This document shows positions 42,464-54,363 of a DNA stretch of 64,000 bases, one piece after another. The translations under genes and the position numbers were made by a program. The stretch's first letter is position 1; each line of letters opens with the position of its first letter. The notes under the pieces are model-generated. The model saw only the letters and a list, made by a program, of their open reading frames with translations, did not search any database and was not told the origin of the DNA. This DNA comes from Mycoplasma enhydrae (lineage in GTDB: Bacteria; Bacillota_I; Bacilli_A; Mycoplasmatales; Metamycoplasmataceae): assembly GCF_017116825.1 (NCBI RefSeq), contig NZ_JAFIRD010000001.1:185191-249190 (forward strand), in the 5' to 3' direction.

Positions 42464-42485
42464 ATTATATAGTTTATAAACTATA
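42464..42485 (-). promoter_or_regulatory. ftsH promoter with 18-base palindromic operator candidate
   Basis: Minus-strand TATAAT (42464-42469) abuts the perfect 18-base palindrome TATAGTTTATAAACTATA (42468-42485), which lies in the -10/-35 spacer. It is not a CIRCE element. A repressor site is inferred. Confidence 0.5.
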
Positions 42486-42520
42486 CCAAAAAAATTAATA
42501 GTTAAATTATAAATAAAAAA

Positions 42521-43459
42521 TTATGTTTCTTTAATTTTTAATATGCCGTTTTGCTTAATAAGCGAAATATTGTTTGATATCTTAAAAGATTTGAAATTTT
42601 TTTGTGATAAAACAAATACATGTAATGATTGAAGTTTTGCATAAGATATTTTTGCATTAGGTATATTCCTATGAACAAATTGAAACATAACCTCAGGACC
42701 ACACATATGAATAAAGTGAAAATTTTCCTTCAATCATTTATAGGCAAATTGTTTTTTTTCTAGTTCTTCATATAATTCTTCTGCCACTGAAAATTTCACT
42801 AAATTTATCTGAGTTTCTATTCTAATTTTTTTATGGACCCTGTTTTTTTGGTCTAAACTCATTTTCTTTAATTTTAGTCTAATTTTGTTTCTAGTATATA
42901 TAGGTTGTTCATTTGAAGAATCTATAGCATAAGGAACATTATTTTGAGTGCAAAATTTTTCAATTTCATCCTTAAATCATAAATTTACCATTGGCCTAAA
43001 AACTTTCATTCCATTAATATTAACTAATGAAGGTATGCCAAAAATTCTTGGCTTTCGTTTGGTTTCTTTTTGAAATAAATAAGTTTCAATTGAATCATCT
43101 TTGTGGTGTGCTAATACTAAGTATTTAGCTTTGTATTTATCATACAATTTTTTATAAAAATCATATCTTTGTTCTCTGGCAATTTTTTGAAAATTACCTT
43201 CATATTTGTAGTCTTTATCAATAGATAAAATTTCATATTTAATGTTGTGTTGTTTGCAAAAATTTTCAACTATTTGCTGATCTTTTCAAGAATCTTCTCT
43301 TTTGTTGTAATTAACTGTTGCCACCACTATATCTAAATCTTTCATTAAATATAGCATTCACATTGAATCAGGTCCACCACTAACACCTAAAATAAATCTT
43401 GATTTTAAACCAATTCTTTTAACTATAAATTCATATTCAAATTTTTCATCTAAGCTCAT
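42521..43459 (-). CDS. tilS: tRNA(Ile)-lysidine synthase
   Basis: Adds lysine to the wobble C of tRNA-Ile(CAU) so that it reads AUA. 312 residues. The PP-loop is LGVSGGPDSMWML, followed by VVATVNYNKRED, LVLAHHKDDSIETYLF and FRPMVNL. TGA codons encode Trp. The ATG at 43459 lies 4 bases after the pth stop. The pth-tilS-ftsH order is common in Gram-positive bacteria. TilS is essential here, as AUA codons are frequent in this A+T-rich genome. Confidence 0.94.
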
Positions 43460-43463
43460 AATT

Positions 43464-44018
43464 CTACTTACTGTAATTTTTGTTTGAATATTTATTCATT
43501 ACATATCTAATATCATTATTTATAAACTGAATTAAAGCATCAGAAGCTTCTTCGATAACATTTTCTATTATCTTGGAGTCTTCAAAACTAAATTTACCTA
43601 AAACAAAATTTACTAAATTTTCGTCTCGGCCAATTCCCACCTTAAGGCGTTTGATTTCGTTGGTGTCTAAATGATTAATAATGCTTTTCATACCATTATG
43701 TCCTCCAGCAGAACCTTTTTGGCGAATAATAACTTTACCCAATTCAGTGTCAATATCGTCATATACAATGATAATATCATCAATATTAATGTTGTAATAG
43801 TCTACAATAGCTCTAACAAATTCTCCGCTGTTATTCATATATGTTAATGGTTTGGCAATTATTAATTCTTTATCTTTAAAATAAATACCATTAAACTTTT
43901 TAGTATTTAAGGGTGCTACTAATTTCTTAGATAAACTGTCAATTATCATAAAACCAACATTATGTCTAGTTTTTTCATATTCTTTTCCAGGATTACCTAA
44001 ACCTACAATTAATTTCAT
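43464..44018 (-). CDS. pth: Peptidyl-tRNA hydrolase
   Basis: Recycles peptidyl-tRNA released from stalled ribosomes. 184 residues. MKLIVGLGNPGKEYEKTRHN with the catalytic His, followed by KPLTYMNNSGE, VYDDIDTELGKV and KGSAGGHNGMKSI, are diagnostic. It contains no TGA codon. It sits between recD2 (16 bases upstream) and tilS (4 bases downstream) in one leftward operon. Confidence 0.97.
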   Translation of the reverse strand: MKLIVGLGNPGKEYEKTRHNVGFMIIDSLSKKLVAPLNTKKFNGIYFKDKELIIAKPLTYMNNSGEFVRAIVDYYNINIDDIIIVYDDIDTELGKVIIRQKGSAGGHNGMKSIINHLDTNEIKRLKVGIGRDENLVNFVLGKFSFEDSKIIENVIEEASDALIQFINNDIRYVMNKYSNKNYSK

Positions 44019-44034
44019 ATTATTTCCTTTTTTG

Positions 44035-46290
44035 TCACAAGTATTTTATATTTGTGATTCGATTTGAATCATCATCTTTTTCAATGCCGTATTTAAGTGC
44101 GCTTTTTTCACCAATAATAACACTATATTGTTTTGCTCGAGTGATAGCTGTATATATTAGTTTCTTGGACAATAATTTTTTAGCCTCAGAAAATAGTACT
44201 ACAATTACAGCCTTGCATTCACTTCCTTGATATTTGTGCACACTAGTACAATATGCTGGATAAGTGTTTTCTAAAAAATCTGCTCTTGAATAAACTACAC
44301 TTTTTTCATCATTTTCAAAATCAACAGTAATATGTGTTAACTTTTTATCCTTTGTAGAATTACTCTTAGCAAAAGTAAATCTAGATATATAACCTATTTC
44401 GCCGTTGAATACTTTATTTTTTGAATCATTAATCAAATTAATTACTTTATCACCTATTGCAAAACTATGTTCTTTATACTTAATAACTTCCGCTTGTTCG
44501 AGAGAACGATAATAATTATTTAAGGCTACATTAAGCTCATCTATACCAGTGTCATATTTATACATTGGACTTAAGACTGCTATTTCTTTTTTGCTGTAGC
44601 CTTGTGCTCTAAGCTCTTCTATTTTATTAATTAAATATTCTTGAAGATTAGCTCTTTTACATTCAATCATTTGAGAATTAGCATCTTCAAAAAGTGGCAT
44701 TTTGCTTTCATTAATTTTTAGGGCATCACGGATAATTTCAAAATTATCTGCTTGACGATAAATTTTAGTTAAAGCAATTGTTTTAAAAATATTTGATTCA
44801 ATAAAATCTTTGATTAAATACCCACTTCCAATTGCTGGTAGTTGGTCTTTATCTCCTACCAAGATAATTTTTTTCAATGATTTTCTTGTAATTCCTCTTA
44901 ATAAAGAATAAAAAAGTTCTAAAGGCACCATTGAAAATTCATCAATAATTAAACATTCAACTGAAATAGGGTTTTTGTCATTAACATAAAATTTATTATT
45001 TTCAGGATCTCATTGCAACAAACTATGAATAGTTTGAGCTTTAGTGTTATTTTGCTTTGCATTAATATTTATAGTAGCTCTTCCTGTGGGTGTTAAAATT
45101 GCTATGTCATTTTTGTGATATTTCTGCAATAAGGTATTAATAATCTCATTAGTTATAAGTGTCTTGCCTGTTCCAGGATTACCGGTAATTAATACAAGTT
45201 TTTCATTTAAGGCCGCTTCGATGGCTTCTAATTGGGTCTTATGGAAATTCATTGAAGGTGAATATTTAATATCAAATGAAATATTTAGATCATTTATATG
45301 GCCCAATCTTTTAATGACATATTGTTCCATATATATTGAATCTCTTGTAGTAATAAACACTTCATTTTCATAATTTAGATGGATTAAATATCTTTGTTCT
45401 AATAATTCTTCTTTAGCTAAATTAAAAAGATTTTCATCGCGCTCTAAATTGTTATCAAATGTAAAAGTAGAAATTGTTTTAAACAATTCACTTTCTAAAA
45501 TTCTTGTATTTCCACTTCCAAAAAAATACTGCTGAACAAAACTATATAAATAAGTTGAACTTTTATATTTGCTAGCTTCAGGACTAAAGTGTAAAACAAT
45601 TTTATCAATATCACTAAGACGAGGTTTGTTTTCTTCTTCAGCATCAAAATAATATTGATAAGGGTTTTGTTTATATTCTTCCAAAAATTCTTCAAAAGTA
45701 CTAAACTTTTTGGAGATTTTTTTATGAAACTGCAAACTAACATTAATTTTAAAAAGTTGGCTGATACTGTTTAAAAAATCGATATTATCTGCTATTGTTT
45801 TTTTAATAATAATTCAATCTTCTTCGGCAATACCATAGTTATTAGGTTGAACTAAATTTTTGGAATCTAATATACTACTAAATATATTTTCACCCAACTC
45901 TGAAACTAATAAATTCGCTTTTGAATCTAATATACCTTTAAACATTGGCAATCTTAGAACTTTAGTCAAATAACTAAAGTCATTTTTAGATTCTTCTTTT
46001 TTAGCTAAAAGTATAGGAGTGGCATAATCAAGATTATAACTATCAGGATATTTAGAGTTTTCATTTTTAATAACTTTAAATTCATAACTCTCGTCGTTAA
46101 GAGTTAGTTTTAAAGTTTTAAAAATGTTATCTCTTAAAATAATAGAAATAGAATTATATTTATTTAGTTGTATAGGATTTTTTTCATCATTTTTAATTAC
46201 ATTAAAAGCAGCAATAACAACATCACCTTTTTGTGATTGCCAAAGAATTCTTGTAAATTTGCCTGTAACTAAATAAATTTGATTTTCCAT
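44035..46290 (-). CDS. recD2: RecD2-like SF1 DNA helicase
   Basis: A 751-residue superfamily 1B helicase of the RecD2 type, involved in DNA repair and replication fork maintenance. The N-terminal 300 residues are divergent. Motifs in order: Walker [13 protein letters not shown], motif Ia LTPTGRATINI, Walker B LIIDEFSMV, motif III VGDKDQLPAIGSG, motif IV KIYRQ, motif V TSVHKYQGSE and motif VI LIYTAITRAKQ. Two TGA regions split the gene under the standard code. The ATG at 46290 follows TGT-TACAAT by 9 bases, so the mRNA has a nearly absent leader. Confidence 0.92.
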
Positions 46291-46299
46291 ATCTTTTAA

Positions 46300-46308
46300 A
46301 TTGTAACA
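46300..46308 (-). promoter_or_regulatory. Extended -10 box for the recD2-pth-tilS operon
   Basis: TGT-TACAAT on the minus strand, 9 bases before the ATG. This predicts a leader of 2-3 bases. Confidence 0.55.
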
Positions 46309-46434
46309 TAAAACTATTTGTTGTACTTTAGTTAAGCACTAACTGTCTAAATTCTAAAATTGAAATTCATTTTAAAACTTGAATTAGTTAATTTAGTTAG
46401 TTTATAATTAATTAGTTAAATATTAAAAAAATTC

Positions 46435-46510
46435 GGTCGCATAGCTCAGTGGATAGAGCATCAACCTCCTAAGTTGAGGGTCGTAGGTTCAACTCCTATT
46501 GCGATCGCCA
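46435..46510 (+). tRNA. tRNA-Arg (anticodon CCT)
   Basis: A 76-base cloverleaf. Acceptor arms GGTCGCA (46435-46441) and TGCGATC (46500-46506), discriminator G and an encoded CCA (46508-46510). The D arm is AGCTCAGTGGATAGAGCA, the anticodon stem TCAAC/GTTGA encloses the loop CTCCTAA with anticodon CCT, and the T arm contains GTTCAACTC. It reads AGG arginine codons. A TATAAT box lies at 46403-46408. Confidence 0.96.
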
Positions 46511-46629
46511 TTTTTATTTTCTATTTTTTTAATAAATTTAGTTTTGTTTAGTTAACTAAAGGTAGTAATGTTTTATAAAAAAGTGTAAAATTAATAACAA
46601 TTGATTGAATTAAAAATTAGGGAGTATCT

Positions 46630-48739
<2,110 letters not shown>

Positions 48740-48759
48740 TATTTTGGATGAGGAACAAG

Positions 48760-49629
48760 ATGAAAAGAAATTTTAATGATTGAATTCAAACAATGTCATT
48801 TAACATATTGTCATATGAATATTATGTTGATTTTGAAAAAGTTTATAAAAACACTAATGATTTAAAAATACATTTAAATTTACTAAATTCTTTGATTGGA
48901 GCCAAAGAAATAGAAGGTGAATTTCGCGAATTGATTACTAAATATCCCGAGGTATTGAAAACTATTCCAATTTTACTGGCCAAAAGAGAGAAAGAAATAG
49001 TATGTTGAGATGGTGAAATCAATAGAACTTATAACTTTTCTAGTTCAAAAAATGCAACATTAAACACAGTTGATGACTATTGTTATTTTATGAATAAAAC
49101 AGGTTTATTCAATTTAATTTCAAATCACATCATTAATAATTTATATGATTATGTAATGGGTGTTGAAGTGGGGCTTAATTCTAATGCTAGAAAGAATAGA
49201 ACTGGGCATATTATGGAAAATCTTGTTGAATATCATATACAAAAAATGGGCTTTAAAAAAGACAAAACTTATTTTAAAGAAATGAATGTTAAAGAAATCG
49301 AAGAAAAATTTAATCTAAATTTAAATGAAATTTCTAATGATGGTAAATTATCTAAAAGATTTGACTTTGTTTTTAAGTCTAATAATATAGTTTATGCATG
49401 TGAGTGCAATTACTATAACAATAAGGGTTCAAAAATAAATGAAACTGCTGGGCATTATAAGGAAATAGCTAGAAATGCCAAAAAAATCAAAAATTTTAAA
49501 TTTATTTGATTTACAGATGGTTTTGGCTGAACTGGTTCAAAAAAGATTTTAAAAGATGTTTTTTTGGAAATTGAACATTTATATAATATTAATGATTTAA
49601 AAAATGGCATTTTAAATGCATTAAAATAA
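48760..49629 (+). CDS. DpnII/MboI-type restriction endonuclease (GATC)
   Basis: A 289-residue type II restriction enzyme that should cut unmethylated GATC. Family blocks are EFRELITKYPEVLKTIPILL, AKREKEI, KNRTGHIMENLVE and the nuclease core KRFDFVFKSNNIVYACECNY, with the D-x(n)-E-x-N/K arrangement of the PD-(D/E)XK fold, then IWFTDGFGWTGSKK. TGA codons encode Trp. GAGGAAC precedes the ATG at 48760. It forms a two-gene restriction-modification unit with the methyltransferase; the second methylase (DpnA) of some DpnII systems is absent. Confidence 0.9.
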
Positions 49630-49657
49630 AACCAAGGGTTTTAAATTGTATTTTAAA

Positions 49658-49703
49658 CACTGGATGTTTTTGAATTAACAGTTCAATAACTTCGGTGTTT
49701 TTT
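49658..49703 (+). terminator. Probable terminator of the restriction-modification unit
   Basis: Outer stem AACACTGGA/TTCGGTGTT with G-T pairs, an inner TTGAA/TTCAA hairpin in the loop, and a T run at the right end. Confidence 0.55.
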
Positions 49704-49803
49704 GTATATTACAAATTCTCATTTAAGTACTGTTTTTAAGCATAATATTTATGGTTTCTATATTATAATTAAATGAGTATTGAAAAATTATGGAGAATAA
49801 TAA

Positions 49804-52611
49804 ATGGAAGCCAATTTTAAAAAGATCAATGGAATAATTCAAATATATAATGAAACAAATGGATGTTGAGAAGAAAAAACTGATGAAATTGAACATCTGA
49901 CTGGACCTCATTTTGACACCACTTATAAAAAGCATTGAAAAATTACATACAAGAATAATACTAAAAGGACATTTTGTTATGGACTATCAAAAATGAATTT
50001 TTTTTATCCATTAATAAAATTGAATTGAGAGAAGTATAATTTATTAATTGATAATTGCAAAATTGTTAATGCTAAAGAAATTTATACATATAAAAATAAA
50101 CTTTATAAAATAATTACTATAAATGATGAAATAATAACATCTGATGATGTTAAAAAAATTAACATAAATAATTCTTCAAATATTACTAATTATTTTTGAG
50201 GGTTATCAAAAAAGGCAGAAGAATTAACTAATGAAGAAAATGCTTTGAACTTTTTGGCTCAAAATTATAGTAGAAATCAAGTTAACATTAATTCAATTTT
50301 GTTTAACTATTTAAAAGGAATTAAACTTAAAAATTTGTGTTCAAAACCAAAAAAATATATAGTTCCGTTTAGTTTTAATGAAGATCAGTATTCAGCAATT
50401 GAAAAAGCTTTTGAAAGCAATGTATCAATAATTGAAGGGCCTCCAGGTACTGGTAAAACACAAACAATACTAAATTTAATAAGTAATATAATATTGTCCA
50501 AAAATACTTGTGCAATTATTTCAAACAATAATTCAGCTATAGAAAATATTTATGAAAAATTAGAAGAAGAAGGCTTTGGTTTTTTAGCAGCCAAATTAGG
50601 TAATAGCAACAACGTAGAAGAATTTTTTAATAAGAATGATAATGATGATGAGAGAAATAAATTATTGCATTCTGAAAATGAAGAAAATGAAAATTGAATT
50701 AACGAATATACCAAATTAAAAACTCAAGTAGATAAAATACTGGAATTAGAAATAGAAATCTCCAAGTTGAAATCTGAAATAAGTGATTTAAAAGTTGAAC
50801 AAAATAATCATGCAAAGAAACAAAATAATGTAATTAATATTAATAAGAATTTAAATGTAAACAACTATATTAGATTAATCAATAAACTAGAAAAAAGCAA
50901 AAGAATTAATTTATTATGAAGATTCAAAATAAGACACAGCTTTAAAGTTAATTTCAAAGAAGTTAATTATGAAGACTTTGTTTATTCTTTAGAAAAAATG
51001 TTTTATGAAAAAACTTTGAAATCCAAAGAGGAAAAACTAATTATTTTAGAAACTCAATATCAAATTTTAAAAGAAAATAATGCATTTGAAAAACTAAGTC
51101 TTTTATCCAAAAACATTTTAATTAAACATTTAAAAGACCATTATTCAAATTTAAATGAATTTAATTTTAATAATAAGAATTACAAGAATAGTTATAGAAT
51201 TTTTTATAATTTTTTATATAAACATCCCATAGTGCTTTCTACATCGCAATCACTAATTAAAAATGTTCCTAAAGATTTTTTGTTTGACTTTTTAATAATA
51301 GATGAAGCCTCTCAAGGTGACTTATTAAGTAGTGTTTTAGCACTAAATTGTGCTAAAAACCTAATCGTTGTAGGTGATTCAAAACAATTAAAGCAAATAG
51401 AGGCACAAGAAATTGTTCCAGATTCACAAAAAAGTGCTTTAGAGCTCAATATTCCTGAAGCATATCACTATCATAGTCAATCTATTTTAAGTTCGATATC
51501 AAAAGCTATGCAAGATGTTCCAATTACTGTCTTAAGGAAGCATTATAGATGTGATTATGATATTATCAATTTTTGTAATCAGATGTTTTATAACAGTGAA
51601 CTTATACCTATGAAATCTAAACCGGGCAATCATATAAAAATAATAAAATTAAGTGCTGGGAATCATAATAGAAAAAGTGAAGATGGAAAAGGTTTGTTTA
51701 GTGAAAGAGAAATTGAAGAAATAAAACTGCAACTAGAATCTGAAGATAATTTAAATAACATTGGAGTTATTTCGCCTTTCCGTGCTCAAGCTAGAAAGAT
51801 ACAAGAAATTTTTAAAGACACAAATTTAGAATCTGATACTATTCATAAATTTCAAGGTCGACAAAAGAATAAGATCTATTTATCATTTGTTGTAAGTAGC
51901 TTAAATCAAAATGATAACAAGGAAGAAAAAAACTTTTTATATGATTTTGTAACTAATGAACAACTTTTAAATGTTGCTATTTCTAGAGCTAAAAATAATA
52001 TAACTGCAGTTGTCTCAGAAGGTGTTTATAATTCAAAAAATAATATCATTAGCGATTTTATAAAATATGCTGAAAATTTGTACGGCTCAGAAGCAACAAT
52101 TCAATCAAATATAGTTTCTGTTTTTGATTCTTTATATTTAGCTAAAGAAGAAAACTATAAGAATAATAAGAAGAAGAAAAATAAATGATATGACTCTAAG
52201 GCTGAAGAAATTATGGATAATTTAATCCAAGACAATATAAAAAAATATAATGCCTTAGGTTATCTTATGCATGTTCCATTATCTACAATTATTGATGATG
52301 CTAGTATGTTAGATGATGAAGAGGAAAAGAAATATGCTTTTCGTTCTGGGACACATGTGGACTTTGTAATATACAATAAAATTACAAAAAAATTTGTTTT
52401 TGCTATAGAAGTTGATGGCAAAGAACACTTAAAAGAAAAGCAGAAAGTAAAAGATAATATTAAGAATAAAATTCTAAATGGTCAAAACAATATTAAACTT
52501 TATAGATTTCCCACCTATGGTTCAAATGAAATTGAAAAACTAAAAGTAATTTTTGAAAATGAATTCAATAAAATGCTTAGTGATTTTCAGTATTTAAAGA
52601 AATTAGATTAA
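49804..52611 (+). CDS. SF1 helicase with C-terminal nuclease-like (DUF2726-type) domain
   Basis: A 935-residue protein. Residues 1-200 match nothing I recognise. Walker [10 protein letters not shown] is at about 211-219, then a 280-residue insertion with coiled coil, Walker B IIDEASQGD near 500, VGDSKQLKQIEA, HYRCD, HKFQGRQKNK near 683 and VAISRAKNN near 723: an SF1 helicase of the Dna2/Upf1 group. The C-terminal 130 residues carry HVDFVIY...FAIEVDGKEH (D-x(n)-E-V-D), a PD-(D/E)XK-like core as in DUF2726. TGA codons encode Trp. GGAG lies 8 bases before the ATG. It follows the DpnII-type unit, in a probable defence island. Confidence 0.88.
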
Positions 52612-52615
52612 CTAA

Positions 52616-52655
52616 AAACCAAGCACTACTAAAATAAATGTGCTTGGTATTTTTA
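52616..52655. terminator. Bidirectional terminator between helicase gene and pyk
   Basis: ACCAAGCAC/GTGCTTGGT, a 9-bp perfect stem with a T run on the right and an A run on the left; flanking genes converge. Confidence 0.9.
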
Positions 52656-52666
52656 TTTAAGTTAAT

Positions 52667-54088
52667 TTAGTATTCATGTGAAGTAATATTTAAACTATCA
52701 ACAACAATAAATTTATCACCTTTTTGGGCGCCATATGAATCTAGTACTTGACGTCCAGCATCATGATTAAATTTAATTAAAGCTCTAACTGCTTCTGAGT
52801 GCTTTTCACAAAATATACCCGCAGTAACTCCATAACTTCAAACTAGTCTATCATCACTGACTACACCAACAATATGAGCGTTTGGTCTATATTTAGCTAC
52901 TTCTTTTAGTAATTTACCACTATGGCTTAAAACAATAGCATATTTATATTCGCCTCTTTGTAAAATTGAAGCCACTTCATAAGCTATTAACATTCTTGAA
53001 TTTTGGTCATTAGCAACTTTTTGAATTTGTTTTTCATAAAACAATTCAGTAAAGTATTCTTTTTCAGCTCTTTTTGCAATGGTGGACATAGTTTTAACAG
53101 CTTCAATTGGATATTGTCCATTAGCTGATTCACCTGAAAGCATAACTGCATCAGCACCTAATTCAACTGCATAATAAACATCAGTAACTTCAGCTCTAGT
53201 TGGTAAGGGATTATTTTCCATTGAATCTAACATCTGAGTCGCCACTATTACTGCTTTGCCTTGAATTCTGGCTGCTCTAATAATTTTCTTTTGTCAATAA
53301 GGAACATCATAGTATGGAATTTCTAGCCCCAGATCTCCTCTAGCTATCATAACTCCATCTGATTCTCTAATAATTTCATCTATATTATTAATTGCTGTCT
53401 GTGATTCTATTTTAGAAATAATTTGAATATTTTGACCATTATTGTCATTTAGAATTTTTCTAATTTGTCTTACTTGATTAGCATTATTAACAAATGAAGC
53501 AGCAATATAATCAACTCGATATTGTGCTCCTCATTTGATGTCTTCTATATCTTTTTCACTAAGAAAAGGTAATGAAAAATCTACTCCTGGAATATTAACT
53601 CTTTTATTTGTTTTTAGTTTGTGTGCATTTATTGTTTCAACAATAACCTCTGCTGGTCTAATTTCTTTTACCACAGTTGATAATTTTCCGTCATCTAAAA
53701 GGACTTTATTTCCTTCTGAAACATCTAAGTCCATTCGATATGAAACACTAATTTCATTTTCGTTTCCAATTAAATTTTCATATGAGTTTTTATCAGTTTT
53801 AATTGAAAGAGTATGATTAGCTGGAATATAGCAAATTCCATCTTTGATTTTTCCTACTCTAATTTCTGGACCTTTAGTGTCTAACATTAAAGATATGGGA
53901 CGATCAATTTCTGTCGAAATTTGTCTAGCTAAATCAAATTTCTTTTGGTGATCTTCTTTTGTTGAGTGTGAAAAGTTAGCCCTAACTGTTGTTACACCTG
54001 CTTCAATTAATGCTCTCATTGTTTCATAATTGTCACTAGCAGGACCTATTGTGGCAACAATTTTAGTTCTTTGTTCATTAAATTTCAT
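52667..54088 (-). CDS. pyk: Pyruvate kinase
   Basis: Last step of glycolysis: phosphoenolpyruvate plus ADP gives pyruvate and ATP. 473 residues. Conserved blocks are [67 protein letters not shown] and [19 protein letters not shown]. The usual LNFSHG appears as ANFSHS. TGA codons encode Trp near 52838, 53295 and 53530. Its ATG is at 54088. Divergent from a candidate small RNA. It is the main ATP source in a fermentative mollicute. Confidence 0.94.
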
Positions 54089-54204
54089 TTCTTACCTTTC
54101 TTATTGCATGAATTATTGTGCTATATAAATATTTTATAACAATTTAGTTTTTATCTCGTTTAGTTAAGTTATTTAGTTCAATTTAAGACTAAGAATAAAA
54201 TACC

Positions 54205-54354
54205 GCTTGATTAAATAAATTAAACGTGCCGCAAGTTAGCGGGCACGTCTCTTAAGTGAAATATCAAATGCAACACATTATTGTAAAATATAAATGTGGG
54301 GGCAGCTTGAATTTTCAATTCAGCAATGACAGACACTTGTCCGTCATTTTTTAA
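54205..54354 (+). ncRNA. Candidate structured small RNA between pyk and an S41-like lipoprotein gene
   Basis: A roughly 150-base stretch with no open frame and unusually GC-rich for this genome. It folds into four local hairpins: 54224-54248 (ACGTGCC/GGCACGT with an extra GC pair region), 54274-54298 (CACATT/AATGTG), 54305-54324 (TGAATT/AATTCA) and a terminator at 54326-54352 ending in six T residues on the plus strand. No plus-strand gene needs that terminator. A TAAAAT box lies near 54196. I could not match it to tmRNA, SRP RNA or RNase P RNA. Confidence 0.5.
54326..54352 (+). terminator. Terminator of the candidate small RNA
   Basis: ATGAC-GAC/GTC-GTCAT stem with one A-C mismatch, ACTT loop and a T run, oriented for plus-strand transcription. 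Confidence 0.65.
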
Positions 54355-54363
54355 ACTAAATTT

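Noticed and set aside
49773..49818. A 15-codon upstream frame before the helicase gene
   Set aside because: Its ATG lies only 3 bases after the TATAAT box, so the transcript would not contain it.
54205..54354. tmRNA, SRP (4.5S) RNA or RNase P RNA
   Set aside because: None of the conserved tag, tetraloop or P4 motifs of those RNAs is visible, and the length does not suit RNase P; kept as an unclassified candidate.
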